NCBI RefSeq assembly: GCF_001540865.1 | Contig: NC_033640.1 | Span: 2,550,860-2,614,859 of the forward strand | From: Ananas comosus | Taxonomy: Eukaryota; Streptophyta; Magnoliopsida; Poales; Bromeliaceae | Length of the DNA stretch: 64,000 bases | Reading direction: 5' to 3' | In this document: piece by piece, positions 1-13,784 of the stretch | Layout: every line of letters begins with the position of its first letter | How positions within the stretch are numbered: position 1 is the first letter of the stretch | Notes under the pieces: generated by a model | The model's input: only the letters and a program-made list of their open reading frames with translations | Database searches by the model: none | What the model was told of the DNA's origin: nothing | Position numbers and translations under genes: made by a program

Positions 1-486
1 CATACAATAAAAATATTTAAAGTCTTAAAGCAAAAATATTTCATGATATAAAAGACACGCAATAAGAAATTAGGATTAGAATTTTTAGGATGGGTAAAAA
101 AAAAACATATTAATTAAGAAAATATATTTTGTAATTAAAAAATATATGTGCGGGTACCCGTGGGTACCCGCGGGTTACCCAAAATGCCCACTGCTTAATG
201 GGTATCCACCTGTTTCACCCGTAATTTTTTGGGTTGAAAAAGTTGGTACCCATACCTGCAAATTTGTGGGTAACCCACGGGTACCCGCGGGTTTGGGTCA
301 AGATTGTTAGGTCTACTTATAAGTCATTAAATGACTGAAATCGAATGGATAAAAATAATTAGATAGCAAAATTAATAAATGCTTCTGCACGCATCTCCGA
401 ACAAAAATTTTGCGGGCATCGTCCCCAAACAAATTGTTGTTTGGGGACGATGCCGATGGGCGCAGCATGTTGTGCGGGTGCCCATC
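1..486. repeat. Fragments of hAT-like MITEs
   Basis: Bases 149-300 contain GGGTACCC-type motifs on one side and their inverted counterparts on the other, as in a degenerate TIR element. A related text recurs near 21730 and 23950. Bases 310-370 resemble the end of another repeat family found at 2160-2220. No gene is seen here. Confidence 0.45.
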
Positions 487-1143
487 TAGAGATGTCAACA
501 AGTCGGATTCGGGAAGGATTTTCAAAACCCGAACCCGAACCCGACGGATTTTAAAATTTCATATCCAAATCCGAATCAGACCAAAAATTTGAAACTCGAA
601 TCCGAAAATTTGAACCCGAAATAATATTTTCTTTTTTCAATATTTTAAAATATAATACATTAAATTTAAAATTTTAAAATATAAATTCAAATATAACATT
701 AAATTTTTATATATATATATATAATACAGAATAAATTTGGATTCAGGTTGGGTTCAGGTTCTGGTCGGGTACGGTTAAAATCCATATCCGAATTCATATC
801 CGTCGGATTTTATTTAAAAATATTTAAAATTTTAAAAATAAAAATAAAAATATTATTTTTTAAAAAAATAATATATAAGTAAAAAAATATAAAATTTTAA
901 AATATAAATTCAAATATAACATTAAATTTTTATATATATATATATAATACAGAATAAATTTGGATTCAGATCAGGTATAGGTTTGGAGGGACAGTCAAAA
1001 TTTATATTCGAATTTATATTCATCGAATTTTTATTTTTGATATATATATCATAATTCGTATCCGTTTAGCATGAAATATATCTGCTTTATTCGGATTCGG
1101 AATGGGATAAAATTTGGAGTATCCTTATCTATGGACATCCCTT
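487..1143. mobile_element. hAT-type MITE just upstream of the membrane protein gene
   Basis: The element begins TAGAGATGTC and ends GACATCCCTT, an imperfect hAT-type terminal inverted repeat. The flanks are TGCCCATC (479-486) and GGCCCATC (1144-1151), a 7 of 8 match to an 8-bp target duplication. The interior is AT-rich with repeated motifs such as CCCGAACCCGAA and runs of TA. It carries no coding capacity. Its right end is 158 bp from the chosen start codon, so it probably supplies part of the promoter or lies close to it. Confidence 0.75.
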
Positions 1144-1300
1144 GGCCCATCGCGACCCGCAGAAACCCAAAAAAAAAAAGAAAAAAAAAAAGAAAAAAGA
1201 AAATCGGCTTCGTCCCAAAACAAGCCCACAAAATTTTTGTCCCTCATCTCCTACCTTTCCGTTCTCTCCGCTGGTGCTCAAACTCGCTGCGACGTCGACC

Positions 1301-1762
1301 ATGTTCTCATCCAAATGCCACTCCATCATCGTCTCCTGCAACTACCCATCTCTCCCCCCTCTCCCCAAAACCCTAACCCTAATCTCCCGGTCCCAGCTCC
1401 CACTTAACCCCAAAACCCTAATCCCCGCCTCGTTTCTCCTCCCGAGAGCTCGAGCCCTCTCTTCCAGGGTAGCGGATTCCCCCCAGATTAGTCGAGGTTC
1501 GGTCCCAAGAAGCGACGTTGCGAGCCCAATTGAGGAGAAAGAGAATTCCCCCCATATTAGTCGAGGTTCGGTCCCAAGAAGCGACGTTGAGAGCCCAATT
1601 GTGGAGAAAGAGAGGGGAGGTGGTGCGGGGAGGAATGGAGATGGTGGTGGTGGTGGTGGTGGGAGTGGAAATGGGAGTGATTGGACCACCTCTCTTCTGC
1701 TCTTTGGGCTGTGGGCGGGTCTCATGTACTACGTTTTCCGGATGGCGCCGGACCAGACCCCG
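1301..1762 (+). CDS. Exon 1 of the membrane protein gene
   Basis: It encodes residues 1-154: transit-peptide-like start, repeated linker, Gly-rich region and first membrane segment. It ends at CCG before GTATG, phase 0. The motif AAACCCTAA (telo-box) occurs in the coding strand near 1369 and again near 1412, where it reads as Lys-Thr-Leu. Confidence 0.8.
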
Positions 1763-4700
1763 GTATGTTCTAATTCAAATCTGGGATAAATTGAGCTGGG
1801 TGTTCTCAATTTTGATCTGTCACTGCTTAGTTTAGATGCAATATACTCAAGTTCTTGATATAGAAACATTGTTGTTAGGCACATGTATGGCGATTTAGAC
1901 ACTGAGTGCTTATAAACTTTTGGTGAAAATGTATAGAACTTAACTGGAGTATGGCACATTTGGATTCAACTACCCAAACTCTTAACAGTTTGATTTTGGT
2001 ACTCAATCTTTCAATTTATTTGACATAAGCCATTTGAAGTACTCTTTCGGCACATATTTTAGGCCTACTACCTATTTTAAAAAATTGTAGTTGTGTAAAT
2101 TATATAAAGTTTGCTAATCAAGCTTGTAAAAATACTCTGATGCATTCAAATTTTTATGCTTAATAGTCATTAAATGGCTCAAATCAAATGAATAAAGACA
2201 ATTAGGTAGCAAAATTAAAATTTTTAAAGGTTAAGTAGTTGGATCAAAATGTGTCATAGTTTAAGTAAGTTGCATACATTTTACTTAAAATTTTAGGTAA
2301 GATTGTATGGAGACACCCTCAACGATAGGCTTTTTTTGAAATCAACACTCCAACTTTACTCTTTTCCTTTTTCTGTTTTTTGTTTGACACCTTCATAGCT
2401 TTTGGCTGTTTAAATTTGAGTTATTTTCCTTGATTGAATTGGCGATTTGTTGGAATGAACAGTTTTGTTAGCTATGTGCTGTTAATGGTTAGCAAAATGC
2501 TGAGCTTCGTCAATTAAAAAAGCGTTCAGGATAGTTAAACCTTAACAAAATAACTATAATATTTAATAAAGGGAAAACTTCAAATACCACTTCTGTAGTT
2601 TCACCCTTTCTCACTTTAGTACTCTGTGATTTAAAGTGTATCAATTTAGTGCCCTATGGTTTTATTTTTATCTTTTTATTATCGATTCCACTAATTTTTT
2701 TCATTAAATCAGTGACAAAGTTAAAACTAAAGGGTGCTAAAATGAATATTCGATAAATCTAGGTGGGGTACCTGAAGTTTTTTGTATATAATTTAACGAA
2801 ATATTAATGGATAAGCTGACAAAAAGATAAAAATGAGACCACAGAATACTAACTACTAGCAAAATAAGAGTTGAGCTAGAATGCTTTCAAAAGTATGCAT
2901 GCACCTTTTTGTGCGTTGAATCATGTTCACACTCACCTGATGAAAGGGAATCTTGGAGCACATCACACCAGAGCACATCTCGAAGAACATGACTAGCCAA
3001 TATTCTAAATGTACTCTAATAAATAATAATATTTGAAGGGTTTGGTGAATAAATTGGGCTGAGAAACAGAAACATTCTATTGCCATATATAGCAAGCAAA
3101 ACAATTATAAACCCTTCATTGTGTCTGAAGCACTACTCAAACTATTTGAAATAGAGATAGCACAAAACTCATAGATTAAAATAAGAATTAGTCATGCTGT
3201 AGGGAATTCGGGCTTAACCCAAGGCATGCATAAACCCAAGGATGTCATATATATCCATCCAATCCAAAAATTTAAGCTTACGGATTTGGACCCATTAGTA
3301 TGTACCCACGTTTACTCCTCTAGTTACTATTTCATGTGGGACTATCGTCACATATAAATAACTACCGTCTGTCCCTTTCACACGTGAATCAGCTGCATCC
3401 CCCTACTCAATCATCTATTCTCCAATCATTGCATCAAACCATCTTAGCTCTTCTCCAACACATGCCCTTCAAACTCTTTTTTACAAGTTACCAACCTGGT
3501 TATCTGAATTCTGAACTCATGTACCTAGCCCTTATCTCATTGCTCCTAGCCCTAGGGCTGTGCTTATGCATTATACCTTCATGTCGTATTACCACGACTC
3601 CCATCCACTTGCCCGTCATATGCACCAAAAGGCACTAAATTAGTCGGATAACACATTAAGAGTAACCCAGTATCTTCAAACCCTCAACTCTGATACCAAT
3701 TCCTAAGGGAGTTCAGGCCTAACCCACACCTATATAAGCTCAGGATATGTGGCATATCTACTGGAACCATCCAACACTGGATTGATGAATACTAGTGGGA
3801 CCAAACCTACAAGCTAAAGATTTTGGACTGGATAGTATCTAGTAAAAATGTCACATCCTTTGGCTTATGTAGGCCTAGGTTGTGTTGGAACTCCCTAACT
3901 AAGATTTCCTAACTAAATATTATTAGGAAGAATACACTACTGGTTAATATTTGCTGTATTGTGATTGAGTTGTCACAGTACTAAATCGAAAAAGGATAAA
4001 TCAAAAGATAGATTATTGTATAGTTATTTAGTGAAGTTTTTATCTTCCTAACCAAGGTTTTAAGTGCCCATCGGCACGGGCCGTATCCACCGTGCCGTAC
4101 CGTGCCAACAAGATACCGGCACGATACAGACCCCGTGCCGATGGCACAACTCAAAACCCTCTATTCTTTAAATTAGTAAGTAATTTTCTCAATAAAGTTC
4201 AAAAGATGTGATAAAAATAAGGTTTTAAGTGCCCGTCGGCACAGGCCGTATCCACCGTGCCGTACCATGCCAACAAGATACCACACGATACAGACCCCGT
4301 GCCGATAGCACAGCTCAAAACCCTCTGTTCTTTAAATTAGTAAGTAATTTCCACAATAAAGTTCAAAAGATGTGATAAAAAGACATAATAAATAGTTAGA
4401 ATATTTTGTTGCTAAAGAAAATAAATATTTCATGCTATTATGTGTCGGCACACAAGAATTTTTTTGACCGGCATGCATCGGCACGCACCGTGCCGTACCG
4501 TGCCTGCAAGTTTCCGGCACAACCCCGTACCACGGCACTTAAATCCTTGTCCCTAACCATGAGTGCTTTTGCCTTTTATGTCCATCTAATGGCTCATATT
4601 CTCAAGTATTGCTATTTCTCTTAAAAATTATCAGAATTACATATCCCTATACAGTATTGATGTCAGCAAGGACAAGGAAGAGGTGTGTATGAATAAAGTC

Positions 4701-7700
4701 AGCAGCAGTGTAGCGGAAACTAATGCCCCATTTAATAGTTGTCGTAGAATAGAAAACAAAAGAAGAGGAGAGTTAGTAGTATTAATGGAAAAAACTTGTC
4801 GTAGGGAGGAGAGGAGGGACGTGGGGCCAATAAAAAGATCCGCTATGTTGCCACAGATGCTCCAATTTGTTTCTTTTTTTTTATTTTCCACTTTCAGCAG
4901 AAAAAAAATTGCAAGAAATTGACTACAAAAGGTTCTCTATGAGATTAGAGTTACATCTTGGTATGCAGTACTTTGTCTTTCCTACTTATGTAGCGTACTA
5001 TCATCAAGAATGACGTGAAGCAACTTATACTCTGTTAATTCCGGCCCCCAACCGGCATAATGTCAGAATGATTTTAGTGGTTTGGTTGTAGTGTAGCACT
5101 TAGTTATACGTTGGGTTTCTGAGGCTGATATTACGTGAGCCTCCCTATTGTTGAATAAGAGATGGTTCAAGAAAAAGCCAGAGTAGCTTTGAATTGTTAG
5201 CAGGAATTCTAGGACTACAACACCTTATAATGGATGAATCAACCTTAGCTGCCATAGTTTGTAACTTTAGCAGTGCCCTTCGCAACATAGTTGTCATCCA
5301 CTACATTTAAAACAGTAGAATATGAGACACACCAGAGACTTTTGTACATATCATGAATAAAATATAGTAATTGAGAGCATATGCCACTGAACGTAATATA
5401 ACTTCATTCGCTCTACGAGATTTCTCTAAGTAAATTAAACTTATAGTACAATTAAATCTCATCTTCAAAAGAAGTTTCTAATGGCTCAAAAGTTGGAAGT
5501 TCCCATTTACACATAGCAGCCCGAGAGCAAAAAATGTTGCAAGCAGCAATTCAGTTTGTTTTTTGATGAAAATGGCCACAACTCAAACACGTCACAAAAT
5601 TGTATGCCAAAAGACTAGCATCTATTAAGAAGAAAACAAGGAAAACTGTCATTAGTGACCTCTCATATTATGATTAAAATTGCACAATGTTTTGCAATTT
5701 TTTATTTAGAAAATTTAAGATCACTAATCAAGCGAGTACTGAAGTTTCTCTCCTTCAACCAAGTAGCTCCAATCTCTCTCTCTCTCTCTCTCTAAATCAG
5801 AGCTGCACCCTAAATCTGTGGGCTTTAATTCTCCCTCTATTCTCTCTTATGACAACACTCCTCTTAGCCGTACACCTCCAAAAAGCATCAAATTCTCTAT
5901 TCCATTCACCACCATAATTCCCAACTTCATGCCAACCAATAGGAAATAAATACCAGAATCCTAATCCAAGTCAGATCGTAGTTTAAGTAGGAGAAAGATT
6001 GATTCTCCTCTAATTTAAATTATTCAATCCTATTATACCTCAAATTTGAATTTTGTATAACCACAAACCAAGCCAAATCCTAACACTTTATACCCAAAAG
6101 TAATCGCATTTGCTCGAAGTAGGACTTATAACAGGCCTTTTAAGCGACCATCATGGTGCTTATGTTTCTTTATTCTTGATAAGATTCCATCATATCAAAA
6201 TCTTATTGTTCAAGTCTTCATTTCTTTATCCTTGTAAAAATAATATAAAATTTGCTCCTTAAAATAAAATTGGCTACAGACCCCACAAAATAAAAAGACA
6301 TATACTGTTTAGCGTTTAATTGTCTTACTAGATTCTAGTTAACAAACTAAATCCTAAACAAAATTTGAATTTATGAACTTAAACAACACATAATATATAA
6401 GGATTTAAGCGTCTTAAGGGAAGTGAGCAAAACCAGTACTCTTTCTAATTTATGAGGACTCCCTCAACTATAGGCCATTTTGAAATAGCCCCTCAACCAT
6501 TGTTCGTGTCTGAGAACCCCTTAGCTAATGATCCTTTGCTTAATGTCCATCAATGATATTGGAGATAGTTTATTAAAGGGTAAATTTCAAATACCACCCC
6601 TGTGGTTTCGCACTTTCTCACTTTAGTGCCCTGTGGTTTAAAATGTATTTTCTAGGCAATATGTGCTTCTTTTTAACTATGAATCTATGATGATTCCTCT
6701 CTCTCTGTCAAAATTGTGGACGGGTGTTTTTAAAAAGTTTGATTATAATAGAATTCGTCTTTGCTTCTGATTGTGAGTAAAGTTAAAAATAATACAAGGC
6801 ATAACTTAAGCAAACTAATGCTGTTAGCTTTATGTAGAACGTTCACTACATGCCCTTCCCTTCATATTTTATAGAAGGGAGTACAATTCAAGACACAAAA
6901 TTAAGCTTTTAATTGGTTTTTGTTGTTGTTTTGAAAATTTTTTTATGAACTTATTGATTGTTACTGTGAGTTTTGATATATGAGGTCTAAGCTTGGGCCT
7001 CAAATGCTCTATAGAGTCTTAATAATTCTTATATTTCATTGCAGTATAGGGATATGTATTTTCTGCAAAAGCTACTGAATCTGAAAGGAGATGACGGCTT
7101 TCGGATGAATGAGGTGCTTGTGGCTCTGTGGTACATTATGGGTTTGTGGCCATTAGTGTATAGCATGTTGTTGATTCCTACTGGTAGAAGGTGAGAACTA
7201 AAGTAGAAAACTGTTTCAAAGCAAGCTCTCCTTTTAAGTTTGTCTATAATGTATATCTTGTGAAATATTATAATGTTATATTGCAAATCAATAGTGCCAC
7301 TAAGGCTTAGATAATAACATTTGACTTTATCCTTGTCCTTTTCTTTTTTTCTGTTACTGATGATGATTCAAAACAATAGTGTATACAAATCCAATTAGAT
7401 TTGGTTTTCATGTTCTGTTCTCGGATAATTATCTTGTTTAAATCCAATTAGATCTGGTTTTCATGTTCTGTTTTCAGATAATTATCTTGTTTAAGTTGAC
7501 TTTTTCAAAGGGAAGCTAATTTAGAGCTGTTTTTCATGTAATTTTCGAAGCAAGGTCTCAGAAATCATTTTCCGTAAATGCTCATTTGTAAGTAGTGCAT
7601 CTTCTATTGGTGAATGTCTGGCTAATCTTATTTCTCTTGTTCATAATAATGTGATATGCAATACCAGACAACATTTTGTTAGGTAGCAGTAATATGATTT

Positions 7701-10700
7701 TGATGATACATTGTTCTTTTTTGTTACACTCTGGACCTTGCTTTGCAATTTTTTTTTTTTTTTTTTGTAAAGCTAATTTGATTTGAAAACTAGAATTTTC
7801 GGAAGCCCAATTTAAAATCCTTTGAAGGTTTGCCCGAGACGCAAGCAGACTTGCCACATGGATAGTATCTCCCCTGTCAGTGCACGGCCTCGGGATGCAA
7901 GGCAATACACAACTGAGACAAGCAACACTGACAACAAAAACCTGTAGCATTTGATCAGGATAATAGAGCAAGGACTATAATATCTATAACCAAATCATAC
8001 ATGTATCAACCATTACCATAACTAAACAATTGATAAATCACAATAACAACCCTGTAGCTATCAACAAGACCATGAAACGAGTAGAGTACTAGGAGCTAAA
8101 CCACAAATCAAAAGCTCCACAAAATCTTATGATGATCACAGTCATAGGAGCTAAACCATAAATCAAAAACTCCACAAAATCTTTTGATGATCACAGTCAT
8201 AACTATCTAACTATCTAACCGCGAGATATCCAAAAGTTATGCCACTGAATAAACTAAATAAATAATATATAAAACACAAACTAGGCTAGTACAATTTTAG
8301 ATCACAAGTAATCGACGATCAAGGTGTCTCACAAAAGCTCTATCTAGCTTGCACCTTACAATGCATCCCAACTCCTTCCGCCCAAGATACATGTCAAAAC
8401 AAGGTGATGAGAGACATACGAGATGTTTTTCAGTAGGTATAGCTAGCCGGCGAAGGCAAGCTGCACCCACTCGTTAATGGAAAAGAATAAACGAGGTAAT
8501 AATAGGATAAGCTGAATAATGAACAAATAGTTGGATAAACTGAATCACAAGCAAATAGCTAGATAAACTGAATCATAAGTAAATATCTAGATAAACTTGT
8601 TAATGACACTATTATAGTAAGATCAGGTACCCAAATATCACTGCTATCATATAGATCTTGGCGGCCATGTAACGAAATGAATTGTAGACTAGATAACAAG
8701 TGACAGTGCATAATGAATAACAAACAACAGTACAGAAGCATAATGAAATATAAGCTGAACAATAATGCCATTGTAATCGGGACAAGTCACCTTTTCATAT
8801 CACAATAGGATGTGGCATGCATCAATGAACAACCAGTTCGGCCAATAATACCCAATAAATACTCGTCGTGCAGACCTTGGGTTCTTCCATTATCATACAG
8901 ATCTTGGGTTGTCCGTTATAATACATATCTTGGGCTCGAATGCTCTAGTTTTGTCATATACCATATCAAACAAATCTAGGCGTACATGTCAGCTTCCAAG
9001 CACTTTTTCGGAAAAGAACATCTTCGGCTGTGTGGCCAACGTGCTGGTGTTCGTGAATGTGCTAGGAGTAGTGTCAAATGCGATATGCTCAATGCTATAT
9101 GTCTGTCCAATACCCAAGAAATGGTAAGAAGTTGGGAAGAAAACTCTTACGGAGTATCAACAGACCCACCAAGGTCAAATGCTCACAAGCATTGCCCACC
9201 TGCAGGTCACAAACTATCATGCTCTACATCTAATCATCTAATGTATCCATGGATAACAATACGACATATAGAGAAGTATGGCATGACGTAAACTCAATAA
9301 AAGCAATCTCTAGCGTGGGAAGTGAGCAAGTATCATGTAATGTCCATACATCAAATACAAAGTAGGTGCAAGTAGACGAATTAGGTATGATATAACAAGG
9401 GTGCAGGAAAAGAAACCAAGTGAGAACTGCACTACCGTCCGGATCGTAGTATCTTATGCACCAAAACACGCGAGTTCGTGACTCGGCCACATCCATGACA
9501 TGATCCTCCAGATGTCACTTGGACCTAAACAATGTATACATAGGTCACAAACAACCTTTATGTGTCTACAACACTAAACGATGTGATAACATACACTATA
9601 GTGCACTATGATGCTCTTGGAACATCGGTTTGACAAATCAACTTTCAGGACTCAATCGATCATGTACTAACACAACCAGTGTCACCTCAGCCCCTACGCT
9701 GTCCTGAAATGAACCATTTTAGGTGTTGGGTTGCCGGCCACCTATCTCTGAGCTGCTGATGACGGCGGCGAGCGAGTAAAGGGCGATGAGCCGATGACGA
9801 TGTGCTTGAGGGGGCGATGGATCACCTATTGCTCGTGATGGCGACAGTGAGTGAGGGAAGGGCCATGAGCCGATGATGATGAGGATTGAGGAGTCGAGGA
9901 GGAGGTGGAGGGAAGTGGTTGACCGAGCGAAGGCGAGCCTAACCAAGGGTAGATGATTGGGACTAGAGAGAGAGAGAGAGAGAGAGAGAGACGTTTTGTG
10001 CAGGTGAGAGGGAGGTGTTGCATTAGGCCATAATGAAGATTTCGTGGCCTACAATGCTCCGCTTGTTCGGAAAAATATTTTCACTTTGGCCCCCAAGTGT
10101 ACTATATTTTGATTTTTTTTTCAATAGCTTAATAGAGGACTCCTATATTATATCTAACATGCTCGGGGGGCCATGGCCATCATCAGCCTATATATGGCTT
10201 TGTCCCTAGTCTTGGTCATGAACTTGGCCTTGAAGGGGTTTTAACAAACACCTATTTCAGTGTTGGACCAGCGGTATTCGTATCGCACGAATTCCACCAC
10301 TTCTGAATATCGAGAAGCCTCCAAACCTCGACGTTAACGGTGTCGGAATCTAACCATGCATCCAAGGATTGCCGTGCCACTGGCTCAGCTTGTGTCGTTG
10401 TGCTGGTGGCACGGGCCGTGCCAGTGTTGGCATGGCGCCCAGTGCTAGTGTTGGCATGGCGCCCACTGCCAGTGGCACGCTAACAGGGTTTGGCGCAATT
10501 ATTTTTTTTTGCAAGTATTGTTAGATTTTTTAGGATGTTTTATGGTTTGTAATGCATATAAACTTAATCCAAATTGTATCTCTTATTTAGTCTAAGTTGA
10601 AATAGTCATATGCAAATTATAAAAGTATATAAATGTTAATATAAGACTAATAAGTAATAATATATAATATTGGAGATTATTCAATATGCCCAAATCATAA

Positions 10701-13700
10701 CTCTAAGGGCCCATTTGGTTCACAGTTTGTAATATCCTAGTAATGCTTCATTTTTTTATTAAAAATATTCAAATCATTACCATTTAACTAAAGGTGGGTA
10801 GCTGTAAAAGATAGTGAAGGAGTGAAATCATTATAGATTCCTAGGTGCTAGGAATTCTAGATCATCATGGATTAGAAGGAATTCGTATTTCTTTGATTGA
10901 TGGAAATCATTAATAGTCCATTAATAGAAATATGTTAGTTCTTAACAATCTCCCTACCCAAGTGGCTTGATAAGTTAGTAACAAACTAGTCATTTCAAAC
11001 ATAAAAATACACCATTTCTAGAATATTACAAACTTTGAACCAAACGGCCCCTAAAGTTTAAGTTTTTTTCTTCTATTGCTTGTAATGCATTGAGTGCCTA
11101 GGTGGATCATGCTTGTAATTGTCATTATTACCTACTAGATTGAGCCCTTAACTATGTAAATATGGCTAATATTGGTGGGAGCTTATGTGGTGCTGATATA
11201 TTTCGTAAAAATTTGCGAACATATTTATTATAGCGAATTGTAACATGATGTACGTCTACTACCGTAATCAGCACTGACACATGAACATCGGTGACACCAT
11301 CATAAATCTCTTTTGACCCCTTAAAATAGAAAAATGAATAAATAGATCCATGTCAAACTGTGCTGGTTCGGCACGAACGGGCATAGGACTATATAGGGGC
11401 ACCACATCGCGATATCGAACAATGCGAGGGCGGCACGCAATGATACAGGATGGTATGCCCACAGTTTCTGAGTGCCAGGTGGCACGAACCTGTGCCACGT
11501 GCTGGTATGCCATCGGCACGGGCCCGTGCCACTATCACGGGCAATCCTTGCATACATCTAAGCCTGACTATCAAACCCTTAGCTGTGCACTTCAGCCCTC
11601 ATGGCTCGTCCAACAAGGCATACCACAAAATATGATCACGCAACCAGTGGTGAACTTGGCCGCTTTTGCAGCTATCCCTACAGTTCTTGGCTCTCTTTGG
11701 AACAACCGCATCGTAATCGGCCAACTAAGTCTAGCAGTATCGGGTTCCGAACACAAATTGACTAACACTGGTCAAATCCAACGAGGATCGACTAATAACT
11801 GACGCTCCGACGAGCTTGTGGTAACGTAACAAACCGAAATGAACGTCCCCAACTATAACACAACAACGTATATGATAATAAAAGTTTTTGAGAAATGGTT
11901 GAGATTGTTAACCCAGGTGGCTTCTCTCAAAAGGCAAATCGGTGACAAAAGGAAGATGACTAAATTGAGTCTCCGTTTTGCTGCCTTGGAAGTCCTATCA
12001 ACGATTGTCGGTTGTGATTAGGACATACAATCAGGAGAGGATGTTGGGGGTGGCTGCGGTTTTAGGAGGGCGCACGCAGTTGAGGGGGGACAAGCTAGGC
12101 CAAAGGAGGCTGCACCGCTACACAAGGATGAGGAAGGCGTTATCGGAAGAGCGGAGGTTGCCAGCTGGCGACTCAGCCGCATATGGAGCTGGCTGGCAAG
12201 GAGGATGGCCGTGCAATGGAGGCTCGGCATAGGCAACCCGTGAGGTAGAGATGTCGCCAGGGGATGGCCGCGTGATGCCTGGCCGGTCAATGATGGTAGC
12301 GGCACTGTGCAGTCACAAGGAGGAGAGGCGGCTGTCACCAACGAAGAGGGAGAAAGGTTTTGCCACTGGGAAGGAGGCAGCCGCACAGCTAGTTATCAGA
12401 GGAGAGGCCGACGGAGTCGGGTGGTGGTGTGGTGACCAGAGGAGAAGGATAGTGTGCGGCAAAGTGATGCAAACCGAGAGGTTGCCAAAATTGAATTTTC
12501 AAGTTTGCTTTTGTTTAAAGGTAAAACTAGGTTCAACTTATCAATTCTGATGAATTTTAAGCAAGGAAGCAAAAATTTTAGCAAGACAAAAATTAAAATC
12601 GAATTGAAGTAATACTAAGATTATGATAAACCTTCAATATATGAGATAATAACAACCAACTGAAAATACATATAATAGTTCCAAAAGGTAAATTCGGATT
12701 TATCGGATTTAAAACTTTAGGTTTGGTTGTTTGGCAAATATGGTTGGTAATGGTGGAAGGCTAGATTAGAAGGGGATAATAGGATATCAGGAGATGAGAG
12801 ATACAAAAAGTGCACTGTTCACACGATTGCGGGGGATCCACGATCGACGAGGAGGGCGGTACACCACGGGTAAAACTTCGGTAACGGAGAAGAAGAAGAT
12901 GAGGTAGTGACTCGGAAGAAGAGGAGGGGTAGAAGTAGAAGCCGATCTTATCATGAGGAAAAAGCGACAACGATCAAGTTGAGGAAGAAGATGATCTCGG
13001 CGCGAGGAAGAAGCGTCGATGATCTCACCGGGAAGTAGAACACCAAGGATAAAGAGTGAGAGTAGAATTTTCTATTTATCCAAATATATCCCATAAGGCT
13101 TCAAGAACCATGTATTTATAGTGTTGAGAGCCCTCCTATAATAAATTATTGTCTTTTCGTTTTCAACATAACACGATCATCCAAGAGTCATGCATAGAAA
13201 ACGAAGCAATTTTGGGAATTTCAAAGGTCTTTTTTTGGGGAATTCCAAAGGTCTTTTTGGGATTGTTTTTTTGTTTATTGGAGAAAAGGGTTTGGGTTAG
13301 CTAAATCAACTAAAACTAAATGATTTAAGTCCGAATCAAACACGAACCTACAAAATAATAGAAAATTGCATTCAAAAATAAAATGAGGTTTATTTGCTGC
13401 ATCACAAAGGAAGTGGAGAGAGAAATGCCACGGGAGAGGAAGGGTGGCCACAGGCTGCTCAAGGGGCCGTCGGCTGGAAGAGATTGCTAGCGGTGGGAGG
13501 GGCGATGGAGCATAAGCGATTGGGAGGGAGAGGGCTGTGGCGGTTGCTGTGAGAGGGAGGTAAAGGGAAGGAGAAAAAGAGGGAGGAGAAAAGGAACCCT
13601 AGGTATTTTGGGTCTTCTTTTTATATTGTAACATTTGCAAAATAGTCCCTGAACTCTCTTAGCTTTATAAACACAACCCTCTCCATTGCACTTTTACACA

Positions 13701-13743
13701 ACATTCTCCATTGCACTTTTACACAACATTCCCTCACATAGCT

Positions 13744-13784
<41 letters not shown>

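Noticed and set aside
1142..1300. Upstream extension of the membrane protein frame
   Set aside because: It would add a poly-Lys run encoded by an A-rich tract, and the ATG at 1301 gives a better transit-peptide-like start.
1342..1725. 127-codon minus-strand frame over exon 1 of the membrane protein gene
   Set aside because: Shadow of the plus-strand exon with its Gly-rich repeat.
9965..9991. GA run as a GAGA-type promoter element
   Set aside because: It is in an intron with no gene start near it; simple microsatellite.
11350..11802. 150-codon plus-strand frame
   Set aside because: The first half lies in GGCAC/GTGCC repeat sequence, the rest resembles no family, and it sits inside intron 2. 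No support as a gene.
12018..12386. 122-codon minus-strand frame in a GC-rich patch
   Set aside because: Open on both strands because of composition; no recognisable domain.
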